Positions 41,839-49,698 of a stretch of 64,000 nucleotides of DNA are shown here, in pieces. Made by a program: the position numbers and the translations under genes. How positions within the stretch are numbered: the first letter of the stretch is position 1; every line of letters begins with the position of its first letter. The notes under the pieces were generated by a model. The model did not search any database and was not told the DNA's origin. It worked only from the letters and a program-made list of their open reading frames with translations. The DNA comes from Pseudomonas palleroniana (GTDB taxonomy: Bacteria > Pseudomonadota > Gammaproteobacteria > Pseudomonadales > Pseudomonadaceae), in the NCBI RefSeq assembly GCF_003031675.1, contig NZ_PYWX01000070.1:20139-84138 (forward strand). The letters are read 5' to 3'.

Positions 41839-43197
41839 TTAGACGCTCAACAACAGGAACTCACGCTCCCAGGAACTGATCACGCGCTTGAAATTCTCGT
41901 GCTCGGCGCGCTTGACCGCGACGTAGCCCCGCACGAACTTGTCGCCCAGGTAGTGCTTGACCGTGTCGCAATCCTCCATCCGCGCCAGCGCGTCTTCGAG
42001 GGTGAACGGCAAGCGCAGGTTGCGACGCTCGTAGGCACGCCCTTCAACCGGTGCACTCGGCTCGATCTGTTCGACCATGCCCAGGTAGCCGCACAGCAAG
42101 CTCGCGGCAATCGCCAGGTAAGGGTTGGCATCGGCACCGGGCAGGCGGTTTTCCACGCGCATGGCGTCGGGGCTGGAGGTGGGCACGCGCAGGCCGACGG
42201 TACGGTTTTCTTCACCCCACTCGACGTTGACCGGCGCCGAGGTGTCCGGCAAAAAGCGCCGGAACGAGTTCACGTTGGGCGCAAACATCGGCAGCAACTT
42301 GGGGATGTACTTCTGCAAGCCGCCGATGTGGTGCAGGAACAAGGCGCTCATCTTGCCGTCGCCATCGACGAACACCGGTTTGCCGGTGGCGATGTCCACC
42401 ACGCTCTGGTGCAGGTGCATGGCGCTGCCCGGCTCGTCGGCCACCGGTTTGGCCATGAAGGTGGCGGCGACGTTGTGCTTGAGTGCGGCTTCACGCAGGG
42501 TGCGCTTGAACACGGTGATCTGGTCGGCCAGGTCAAGGGCGTCACCATGACGGAAGTTGATTTCCATCTGTGCCGGGCCGTCTTCGTGGATCAGCGTATC
42601 GAGGTCCAGGCCCTGGGCTTCGCACCAGTCGTAGACGTCTTCGAACAACGGGTCGAACTCGTTGGCGGCGTCGATGGAAAACGACTGGCGGCCGGTTTCG
42701 GCGCGCCCGGAGCGGCCCACCGGGGTTTTCAGCGGCAGGTCCGGGTCTTCGCAACGCTGGGTCAGGTAGAACTCCATTTCCGGCGCGACAATCGGCTGCC
42801 AGCCGCGCTCGGTGTAGAGCTGCAATACCTTCTTCAGGACGTTGCGCGGCGACAGCTCGATGGGGTTGCCCTGCTTGTCGAAGGTGTCGTGGATCACGAT
42901 CGCGGTGGGCTCTATGGCCCAGGGCACCACATAGGTCGCGTTGGATACCGGCCGGCACACCATGTCGATGTCGGCCGGGTCGAGCAGGTCGTAGTAGATA
43001 TCGTCGTCGACGAAGTCCCCGGTCACCGTTTGCAGCAACACACTTTCCGGCAGGCGCATGCCTCGCTCATGCAGGAACTTGTTGGTGGGCGCAATCTTGC
43101 CGCGTGCGATGCCAGTCAAATCACTGATCACGCATTCGACTTCGGTAATCTTGTGTTCTTTCAGCCAGGCGGACAGCTGATCGAAGGGGGCGTTCAT
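41839..43197 (-). CDS. puuA: gamma-glutamylputrescine synthetase-like glutamine synthetase
   Basis: A 452-residue member of the glutamine synthetase family. APEMEFYL, the beta-strand NFRHGDAL in place of the usual histidine region, the HLHQS metal/ATP motif and NRTVGLRVP are visible. The N-terminal domain reads VECVISDLTGIARGK. Family members of this length and context ligate glutamate to polyamines, the first step of the glutamylated putrescine route. The ATG at 43197 has GAGG seven bases upstream; the open frame extends 60 codons further without a site. Confidence 0.88.
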   Translation of the reverse strand: MNAPFDQLSAWLKEHKITEVECVISDLTGIARGKIAPTNKFLHERGMRLPESVLLQTVTGDFVDDDIYYDLLDPADIDMVCRPVSNATYVVPWAIEPTAIVIHDTFDKQGNPIELSPRNVLKKVLQLYTERGWQPIVAPEMEFYLTQRCEDPDLPLKTPVGRSGRAETGRQSFSIDAANEFDPLFEDVYDWCEAQGLDLDTLIHEDGPAQMEINFRHGDALDLADQITVFKRTLREAALKHNVAATFMAKPVADEPGSAMHLHQSVVDIATGKPVFVDGDGKMSALFLHHIGGLQKYIPKLLPMFAPNVNSFRRFLPDTSAPVNVEWGEENRTVGLRVPTSSPDAMRVENRLPGADANPYLAIAASLLCGYLGMVEQIEPSAPVEGRAYERRNLRLPFTLEDALARMEDCDTVKHYLGDKFVRGYVAVKRAEHENFKRVISSWEREFLLLSV

Positions 43198-43336
43198 AAG
43201 GACCTCGTCATGGGTGGGATACACACGCCGGCTTGTACTCTCGGCGCATTGAGGTCTATCTTGGGCCAGCCTCCAACAGGCATCTATCCACTTTGCACGA
43301 ACCATAACGCACCAATAGAGTGCGCCAAGGTCATTC

Positions 43337-44233
43337 ATGACACAGGCAACCGCTTTGCGCGTACAGGCCTTCACCACCGGTGATGTGGCCGCTCAATGCA
43401 ATGCAACACCCGGCTGGGTGCAGCAGTACCAGCAGATGTCACCGGGGCACTTTGCCGGGCAGGTCCGCTACCTCGACCTGCAAGGTGTGCAGGTGTACGA
43501 AGAGTGCATGAACACTCGCGTGGAACAGCATTTCAATGCACCGCCGGGCTCGCTGGCGTTCTGTTTCGACGGCAGCGACAACGCGCTTTACATGCTCAAT
43601 GGCGAAAGCCGCAACACCTGGATCACCCCGGAAAACTACCGTGAGGTGGCCGTGGTATTCGGCCCGCAGTTCGTGCAGCGCCAAGGGTTGGACGTGGCGA
43701 AGCTGGACGGTTTGTTCATGGCGCCGCTGACCTGCCGGCAAAACGCGCTCTTCACCCGCTGGCTCAGCGGCACCCTGACGCGCTTGTCCGCCGTCAGCGA
43801 CCCGATCAGTCGCGACGCCCTCACCCAGCAACTGCTCGATGACTGCCTGTTCATTCTGGACAACGCCTGCGTGTGCCTGGACGACAGTTCATTGCAACGT
43901 CGCAGCGCCGAACGTCAGTTGATGGCGCGCATCGGCGCTTGGGCGGCGGATGCGCCGGATGAAACCGTGAACCTGCTGGAACTGGCGCAGATTGCGGGGG
44001 TGCCGCTGCGTCAGTTGCAGCAGGGCTTCAAGACCTACACCGGGATGAGCCCGGCGCAGTGGTTGCGCCTGCGCCGCTTGAATGGCGCACGGCGGGAGTT
44101 GTTGAACTCGCCGGGAACGACCGTGGCCCAAGTGGCAATGAACTGGTCGTTCTGGCATTTGGGGCGGTTTTCCAACAGCTACCGTGCCCTGTTCAAGGAA
44201 TTGCCCAGCGAAACCCTCAAGCGTCACGGTTGA
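43337..44233 (+). CDS. AraC family regulator divergent from the polyamine operon
   Basis: A 298-residue protein. The N-terminal domain (about 1-190) resembles EutR/FeaR-type sensor domains. The C-terminal 100 residues are an AraC helix-turn-helix pair (LAQIAGVPLRQLQQGFKTYTG and VAMNWSFWHLGRFSNSYRALF). It is divergent from the synthetase gene with 139 bases between starts, so it is the likely activator of polyamine catabolism. AAGGT lies a few bases before the ATG. Confidence 0.88.
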   Translation: MTQATALRVQAFTTGDVAAQCNATPGWVQQYQQMSPGHFAGQVRYLDLQGVQVYEECMNTRVEQHFNAPPGSLAFCFDGSDNALYMLNGESRNTWITPENYREVAVVFGPQFVQRQGLDVAKLDGLFMAPLTCRQNALFTRWLSGTLTRLSAVSDPISRDALTQQLLDDCLFILDNACVCLDDSSLQRRSAERQLMARIGAWAADAPDETVNLLELAQIAGVPLRQLQQGFKTYTGMSPAQWLRLRRLNGARRELLNSPGTTVAQVAMNWSFWHLGRFSNSYRALFKELPSETLKRHG

Positions 44234-44237
44234 AACT

Positions 44238-44257
44238 GGAGCGAGCTTGCTCGCTCC
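44238..44257. terminator. perfect hairpin between convergent genes
   Basis: GGAGCGAG (44238-44245), loop CTTG, CTCGCTCC (44250-44257). The core resembles half of a REP. It lies between the AraC gene stop and the end of acoC and can serve both. Confidence 0.7.
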
Positions 44258-44270
44258 TACCCTGGATGCC

Positions 44271-45374
44271 TCAAGGCTGTGACTTGAGAAACGCCGCCAT
44301 CAACAGGTTGACCCGCTCCGCGGCCTCCAACTGCACCATATGCCCCTGCCCCGACAGGATCTCTACCCGGGCCTGCAACCCCTCGGCGTGGTTGGCCGGG
44401 ATGATTGCATCGTCACTGCCCCAGATCACCAGGCTCGGTTGCCGCCCCACCACCTTGCGCAAATCCAGCGTCTGCCGCCCGCCGTCGAACAACTTGGCAT
44501 TGAGCTGCCGCAACGCCTGATCCACCCCTTCCAGGCGCTTGAACTTGAGCATGTCCTCGAGCATCTGCCGCGTCACCAACGCGGGGTCGCTGAACAGCTG
44601 GGTCAATTGCGGCTTGAGCGCGTTGCGGTGGTTGGCCTCGACAAAGCCTTGCAGGTAATCACCATTGATATCCGGTCCCAGGCCGGCGCTGGCGATCAGG
44701 GTCAGTGAAGCAATACGCTCGGGCGCCTGGTCGGTCAGCGTCAGCGCGACCAACCCACCCATGGAGTGGCCCGCCAGATGCACGCGGTCCAGCGCAAGGT
44801 GATCGAGCAACGCCAACACCGCATGGCTCAACTCGTGTGCGTCCGCACTTTGCAGGTGCTTGCCCGACTCGCCATGCCCTGGCAGGTCAAGCGCGATCAC
44901 GCGGCGTTCGACGGCCAATGCCGGCTGGTTGAACAGCCAGTTGTTCAGGTCACCGCCGAAGCCATGGATCAGCACCAACGGTGTGGCGCCCTCGCCCAGG
45001 TCGAGATAGCGCAGCAAACGCCCACCCAGTTCAACCTTCTGCGCGCTGGGGCCAGACGCTTGGACTTCATCCGCACTGGCGACAAACCCGGCGTTGAAGC
45101 TTTCGATCACTGCATCAATCTGCGCGTCGGTGGCCTCGCCCTCCACCACAATCCCCAGCAACGCCCCCACCGGCAACGTCTCGTCGCTCTGCGCCAGCAC
45201 CCGGCGCAGTACGCCATTGAACGGCGCCTCGACGCTGCTGGAGATTTTGTCGGTCTCCACGTCGAGCACCGCCTCGCCCTTCTCCACCCGGTCCCCGGGT
45301 TGCTTGAGCCAGATGTCGATACGGCCCTCGGTCATCGACAGCCCCCACTTGGGCATGGTCAAGGTATGGATCAT
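44271..45374 (-). CDS. acoC: acetoin dehydrogenase E2 component (acetyltransferase, lipoyl-alpha/beta-hydrolase type)
   Basis: A 367-residue protein. Residues 1-80 are a lipoyl domain with the lipoylated Lys43 in VETDKISSSVEAP. The rest is an alpha/beta hydrolase fold (GHSMGG nucleophile region, late GQGHMVQLE), the organisation of AcoC rather than of pyruvate dehydrogenase E2. It takes the acetyl group from the AcoAB E1 to CoA. The ATG overlaps the acoB stop; GAGGA is seven bases upstream. No E3 gene follows. Confidence 0.95.
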   Translation of the reverse strand: MIHTLTMPKWGLSMTEGRIDIWLKQPGDRVEKGEAVLDVETDKISSSVEAPFNGVLRRVLAQSDETLPVGALLGIVVEGEATDAQIDAVIESFNAGFVASADEVQASGPSAQKVELGGRLLRYLDLGEGATPLVLIHGFGGDLNNWLFNQPALAVERRVIALDLPGHGESGKHLQSADAHELSHAVLALLDHLALDRVHLAGHSMGGLVALTLTDQAPERIASLTLIASAGLGPDINGDYLQGFVEANHRNALKPQLTQLFSDPALVTRQMLEDMLKFKRLEGVDQALRQLNAKLFDGGRQTLDLRKVVGRQPSLVIWGSDDAIIPANHAEGLQARVEILSGQGHMVQLEAAERVNLLMAAFLKSQP

Positions 45375-46390
45375 GCGGCGGTCCTCTTGTCGGCGATCTT
45401 CAGCACCGCGGCTTCGATCTTCGCGGCGTTGGGGATATACAGGTCTTCCAGCGCATCGGAAAACGGCACCGGCGTGTGCGGAGCGGTGACCATCTGGATG
45501 GGAGCACGCAGGCATGAAAACGCCTCCTGCGCCACCAACGCACTGATATCCGTGGCGATGGAACAACGTGGGTTGGATTCGTCGATCACCACCAGGCGCC
45601 CGGTTTTCTCGACGCTTTCCAGGATGCTGTCTGCGTCCAGCGGGCTGGTGGTGCGCAGGTCGAGCACTTCGCAATCGATGCCTTGGCGCGCCAGGTTGGC
45701 GGCGGCTTCCAGGGCGATATGCACCATGCGCCCGTACGTGACCAAGGTGACGTCCTGGCCTTCGCGCACAAAGTTGGCTTCGCCGAAAGGCACGGTGTAC
45801 AGCTCTTCCGGCACTTCGCCTTGCAGGCTGTAGAGCATCTTGTGCTCGAGGAAGATCACCGGGTCGTTGTCGCGGATAGCCTGGATCAGCATGCCCTTGG
45901 CGTCATAGGGCGTGGCCGGGCACACCACCTTGAGCCCGGGAATGTGCGTCCACATCGAGGTGAGCATCTGCGAATGCTGGGCGGCGGCGCGCAGGCCGGC
46001 ACCGTACATGGCACGCATCACCAACGGCGTGGTGGTCTTGCCGCCGAACATGTAGCGGAACTTGGCGGCCTGGTTGAGCAACTGGTCGAGGCAGCAGCCG
46101 ATAAAGTCGACGAACATCAACTCGCATACCGGGCGCATGCCGCGGGTGGCGGCGCCCACCGCCATGCCCACGTAACCGACTTCGGACAACGGCGCGTCCA
46201 GTACGCGGTCGGGAAATTGCGGATACAGGCCCTTGGTAACTCCCAACACACCGCCCCAGGCGTCCTGCTCGCCGGGCGAGCCGGTGCCGCCGCAGACGTC
46301 CTGGCCAATGATGAAAACGCTCTGGTCGCGGCGCATTTCCTGGGCCAGGGCTTCGTTGATCGCCTGCTGATAGCTGATTTTGCGAGCCAT
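45371..46390 (-). CDS. acoB: acetoin dehydrogenase E1 beta subunit
   Basis: A 339-residue subunit of the thiamine diphosphate-dependent E1, which cleaves acetoin to acetaldehyde and transfers the acetyl unit to lipoate. The family segments FIIGQDVCGGTGSPGEQ, DAPLSEVGYVGMAVGAA and KVVCPATPYDAKGM are present, with C-terminal DESNPRCSIATDI. GGAG lies eight bases before the ATG. It is 24 bases downstream of acoA. Confidence 0.96.
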   Translation of the reverse strand: MARKISYQQAINEALAQEMRRDQSVFIIGQDVCGGTGSPGEQDAWGGVLGVTKGLYPQFPDRVLDAPLSEVGYVGMAVGAATRGMRPVCELMFVDFIGCCLDQLLNQAAKFRYMFGGKTTTPLVMRAMYGAGLRAAAQHSQMLTSMWTHIPGLKVVCPATPYDAKGMLIQAIRDNDPVIFLEHKMLYSLQGEVPEELYTVPFGEANFVREGQDVTLVTYGRMVHIALEAAANLARQGIDCEVLDLRTTSPLDADSILESVEKTGRLVVIDESNPRCSIATDISALVAQEAFSCLRAPIQMVTAPHTPVPFSDALEDLYIPNAAKIEAAVLKIADKRTAA

Positions 46391-46414
46391 AAAATTCTCT
46401 CCACGTAGTTGTTG

Positions 46415-47395
46415 TTATGAGTGGTACGCGACGTACACATCGCTGAGCAGGTCGGCGGCCTGAGGCTTGGGGTCGGACTTGGCCAGGCGCACGGCGTCGT
46501 CAATCAACTGCGCTACCTCGCGGTCGATGCGCTCCAGTTGCGCCACTTCCAACCAGCCTTCGGCGTTGCAGCGCTGACGGAACAGCGTCAGGCAATCGTG
46601 GGATTCGCGCAGGTTTTTCACTTCATCGGGGCCGCGATAGGTTTGCGCATCGCCTTCGAAATGGCCGTAGAAGCGGCTCAATTTGACTTCCACCAGGGTC
46701 GGCCCCTGGCCGCTGCGGGCACGCTCCACCGCGACGCCGAGCGCTGCATGCACCGCGAAGAAATCATTGCCATCAACGATCACCCCCGGCATGCCAAACC
46801 CTACGGCACGCTCGGCGATGTCCTTGCAGGCTACCGACCAGCCGGAACCGGTGGCCTCGGCATAGCCGTTGTTTTCGGCGACGAACAGGCAGGGCAGCCG
46901 CATGATCGCAGCCAGGTTCATCGCCTCGAATACCGCCCCCTCGTTGGAGCCACCGTCGCCAAAGAACGCCACGGCCACGCCTTGGCTACCCTTGAGTTTG
47001 GCGGCCAGCGCCGCACCGGCCGCCAACGGCGCACCGGCCCCGACGATGCCATTGGCGCCGAGCATGCCCTTCTCCTGGTCGGCGATGTGCATGGAGCCGC
47101 CCTTGCCGCCACACACGCCAGTTTTCTTGCCGTAGATCTCGGCCATCATGCCGAACACATCCACGCCCTTGGCGATGCAATGCCCGTGGCCACGGTGGTT
47201 GGAAGCAATGCAATCTTCATCGTTGAGGTGGGCCATGACCCCGGCGGCGCAGGCTTCCTGCCCGGCGTACAGGTGCACAAAGCCTGGGATCTCGCCGGTG
47301 GCGAATTCCACGTGCAGGCGTTCTTCAAAATCACGGATGGTGCGCATCACGGTGTAGGCATGCAGCAATTGATCGGTGGACAGGTGAGTGGACAT
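46415..47395 (-). CDS. acoA: acetoin dehydrogenase E1 alpha subunit
   Basis: A 326-residue subunit. The thiamine diphosphate motif GDGGSNEGAVFEAMNLAAI, ending with a conserved N-N (AENNGYA), and GGKGGSMHI identify it. ATG at 47395 has GGAG nine bases upstream; the frame runs 46 codons further through the promoter. It heads acoABC. A sigma-54-type promoter and AcoR-like palindromes lie upstream. acoX, which often precedes acoA in Pseudomonas, is absent. Confidence 0.96.
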   Translation of the reverse strand: MSTHLSTDQLLHAYTVMRTIRDFEERLHVEFATGEIPGFVHLYAGQEACAAGVMAHLNDEDCIASNHRGHGHCIAKGVDVFGMMAEIYGKKTGVCGGKGGSMHIADQEKGMLGANGIVGAGAPLAAGAALAAKLKGSQGVAVAFFGDGGSNEGAVFEAMNLAAIMRLPCLFVAENNGYAEATGSGWSVACKDIAERAVGFGMPGVIVDGNDFFAVHAALGVAVERARSGQGPTLVEVKLSRFYGHFEGDAQTYRGPDEVKNLRESHDCLTLFRQRCNAEGWLEVAQLERIDREVAQLIDDAVRLAKSDPKPQAADLLSDVYVAYHS

Positions 47396-47458
47396 CTTGT
47401 TGTTCTCCAGGTTGTCTCGACACACAAAAGGCTGGCTTCGACCAGCTACAGGCCCTTC

Positions 47459-47475
47459 AGCACAGCCTGTGCCAA
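47459..47475 (-). promoter_or_regulatory. sigma-54-type promoter of acoABC
   Basis: On the minus strand it reads TTGGCACAGGCTGTGCT. This matches the -24 GG / -12 GC consensus TTGGCAC-R-N4-TTGC-W with one -12 box mismatch. It lies about 64 bases upstream of acoA, and AcoR is a sigma-54 activator. Confidence 0.7.
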
Positions 47476-47552
47476 GGCCTTGGAAAACCTCGCAAATGCC
47501 TGATCCAGAGCGGCGCCGCCAGCCTGTGCCCACGCCCCGGGCCAGCGCTGCA

Positions 47553-47612
47553 TGAGACGCGGCAGTGCAATACGCAAGCAGCGTCTCGCGCCGGATGAGA
47601 CGCTGCGTCTCA
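47553..47612. promoter_or_regulatory. AcoR upstream activator sites
   Basis: A near-perfect palindrome TGAGACGCTGCGTCTCA (47596-47612) and a second pair with the same halves, TGAGACG (47553-47559) and CGTCTCG (47582-47588), at wider spacing. They lie about 80-150 bases upstream of the -24/-12 promoter, the usual enhancer distance. Confidence 0.65.
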
Positions 47613-47704
47613 CGCCGGGCATTTGGTCAGGCTGCCCTTGTCCCTCCCGGCGCATACGCGCTTAATGGCGGGCATAACAACAAAGATCGAGAACCGGAGG
47701 CCTT

Positions 47705-49579
47705 ATGCTCGCCGCGAACTCAAGGGGGCTGACCCCCAAGGAGCATGTCGACTGCGTCAGCCGCGTGGTGCGCAATGCCGATCGCCTGCCCCAGGCGCCG
47801 GTACCGTCGGTGATCTTCGATTCCTGGCGCCGCTCCATGGAGCAATACCACCTGGACCCAGGTTCGCTGCAAGGGCCACGCATCCTCACCGAACCCTTGC
47901 TCAAGGAATGCCGCGAACGTGCCGAGCTGTTCATGCGCATCGCCAGCGAAGCCGTCGGCCAGTTGCATCACCGCGTGCGTCACGCCGACTACTGCGTGAT
48001 GCTCACCGACGCTCAGGGCCAGACCATCGACCATCGCGTGGACACCACGATTCGCAGCGACTGCCGCAAGGCCGGCCTGTACCTGGGCACCTGCTGGTCG
48101 GAAGCCGAAGAAGGCACCTGCGGCGTGGCCACGGTGCTGACCAGCCAATCGGCGGTGACGGTGCATAAACGCGACCACTTCCGCGCCGCGTTTATCGGCC
48201 TGACCTGCTCCGCCGCGCCGATTTTCGATCCCCAGGGCAACCTGCTGGGCGTGATGGACGCCTCAGCCTTGCAGTCGCCGGACGACCGCCGCAGCCAGCA
48301 CCTGGTGCGCCAGCTGGTGGCGCAGAGTGCGCAGGCCATCGAGAATGCCTTCTTCATGCACAGCGCTCGCCAGCACTGGGTGCTGCAAGCCCACAGCACG
48401 CCGGGTTACGTCGACAGCCAGCCTGACCTGCTGCTGGCCTGGGACCAGGACGGTCGACTACAGGCGCTCAACAGCAAAGCCCGCCAAGCCCTGCGCCGAC
48501 GCTTCGGCCAGGTGCCGGCGCATATCGGCGAAGTGTTCGACCTGGAGGCGTTGCGCGCAGTCACGGATCAACATGCCCAGCAACTGCATTGGCTGGGCGA
48601 ACCGGGCGCGCTGCACGTACGCGTCAATGCCCCGCGGCGCCAGCCGGTGCGCGCCGCAACGGTGGCGCAGGTGGACGCGCGCGTCGAAGAGCATTTGCGC
48701 CTGGCCGTGCGGGTCAAGGACCGCAACCTGCCGGTGCTGGTACAGGGTGAAACCGGCGCCGGCAAGGAAGTCTTTGCCCGCCAGTTGCATGCACAAAGTG
48801 CTCGCCGCAACGGGCCGTTCGTAGCGGTGAATTGCGCAGCGATTCCGGAAAACCTGATCGAGAGCGAACTGTTCGGCTACGTGGCCGGGGCATTTACCGG
48901 CGCCTCCAGCAAGGGTATGCCGGGGCTGCTGGTACAAGCCGATGGCGGCACGCTGTTCCTCGACGAAATCGGCGATATGCCGCTGGCGCTGCAAACGCGC
49001 CTGCTGCGGGTGATGGCCGAAGGCGAAGTGGCGCCGTTGGGCGCGGCAAAGACGCGCCGCGTGGATATCCAGGTGATCTGCGCCAGCCACCGCGACTTGG
49101 CGGAATTGGTCAGCCAAGGGCGCTTTCGCGAAGACCTGTACTTTCGCCTCGGTTGTGCGCGCTTCTGCCTGCCGCCATTGCGCGAGCGTACCGACAAGCT
49201 GGCGTTGATCAACCGACTGCTGGAACAGCAAGCGCGCAACAGCGGCGTGACGCTGGGTCTCAGCGAGGCGGCACTCCAGGCGTTGCTCGGTTATGCCTGG
49301 CCGGGCAACGTGCGGCAATTGCAGCATGTGCTGGCGTATGCCTGTGCGGTGTGCGAAGGCGATACCCTGCAATTGGCGAATTTGCCGATTGAGGTGCGCG
49401 GGGAACAGGTTGAGGCACGGGTGCAACAGAGTGTCAGCCCGGAACGCCAGGTCGTGCTGGACGCGCTGATTCGACATCGCTGGAAGCCGTTGCCGACGGC
49501 GCAGGCACTCGGGATTTCGCGGGCGACGCTGTATCGCCGGGTCAACCGGTTGGGCATCGACATGCCCGGCAAGCAATGA
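47705..49579 (+). CDS. acoR: sigma-54-dependent acetoin catabolism activator
   Basis: A 624-residue enhancer-binding protein. An N-terminal GAF-type sensor (about 60-230) is followed by a middle region, the AAA+ domain with Walker A GETGAGKE, the sigma-54 contact loop GAFTGA (in ESELFGYVAGAFTGA) and Walker B GGTLFLDEIG, and a C-terminal Fis-type helix-turn-helix (ALGISRATLYRRVNRLG). GGAGG lies five bases before the ATG. It is divergent from acoABC and should activate it in the presence of acetoin. Confidence 0.95.
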   Translation: MLAANSRGLTPKEHVDCVSRVVRNADRLPQAPVPSVIFDSWRRSMEQYHLDPGSLQGPRILTEPLLKECRERAELFMRIASEAVGQLHHRVRHADYCVMLTDAQGQTIDHRVDTTIRSDCRKAGLYLGTCWSEAEEGTCGVATVLTSQSAVTVHKRDHFRAAFIGLTCSAAPIFDPQGNLLGVMDASALQSPDDRRSQHLVRQLVAQSAQAIENAFFMHSARQHWVLQAHSTPGYVDSQPDLLLAWDQDGRLQALNSKARQALRRRFGQVPAHIGEVFDLEALRAVTDQHAQQLHWLGEPGALHVRVNAPRRQPVRAATVAQVDARVEEHLRLAVRVKDRNLPVLVQGETGAGKEVFARQLHAQSARRNGPFVAVNCAAIPENLIESELFGYVAGAFTGASSKGMPGLLVQADGGTLFLDEIGDMPLALQTRLLRVMAEGEVAPLGAAKTRRVDIQVICASHRDLAELVSQGRFREDLYFRLGCARFCLPPLRERTDKLALINRLLEQQARNSGVTLGLSEAALQALLGYAWPGNVRQLQHVLAYACAVCEGDTLQLANLPIEVRGEQVEARVQQSVSPERQVVLDALIRHRWKPLPTAQALGISRATLYRRVNRLGIDMPGKQ

Positions 49580-49698
49580 TCTGACGCGAACAGCCCGCGC
49601 CCGCAAAAAAGTCTTCCGTGACTGATATTTGGGCTTGCCCGCTGCCGCATTGCCCCCTAGCTTATGCGCCCCCTCCCCGCGCTTTAAGGCCCTGCCCC

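Larger units (their letters stand above)
47396..47704. other. divergent acoA-acoR control region
   Basis: About 310 bases with no gene. It contains the sigma-54-type promoter (47459-47475, minus strand) and two TGAGACG inverted repeats (47553-47612). The acoR ribosome site GGAGG lies at its right end. Confidence 0.7.

Noticed and set aside
41899..43383. A 494-codon plus-strand frame opposite the glutamine-synthetase-like gene
   Set aside because: Shadow frame; the minus strand carries the conserved synthetase motifs and a proper ribosome site.
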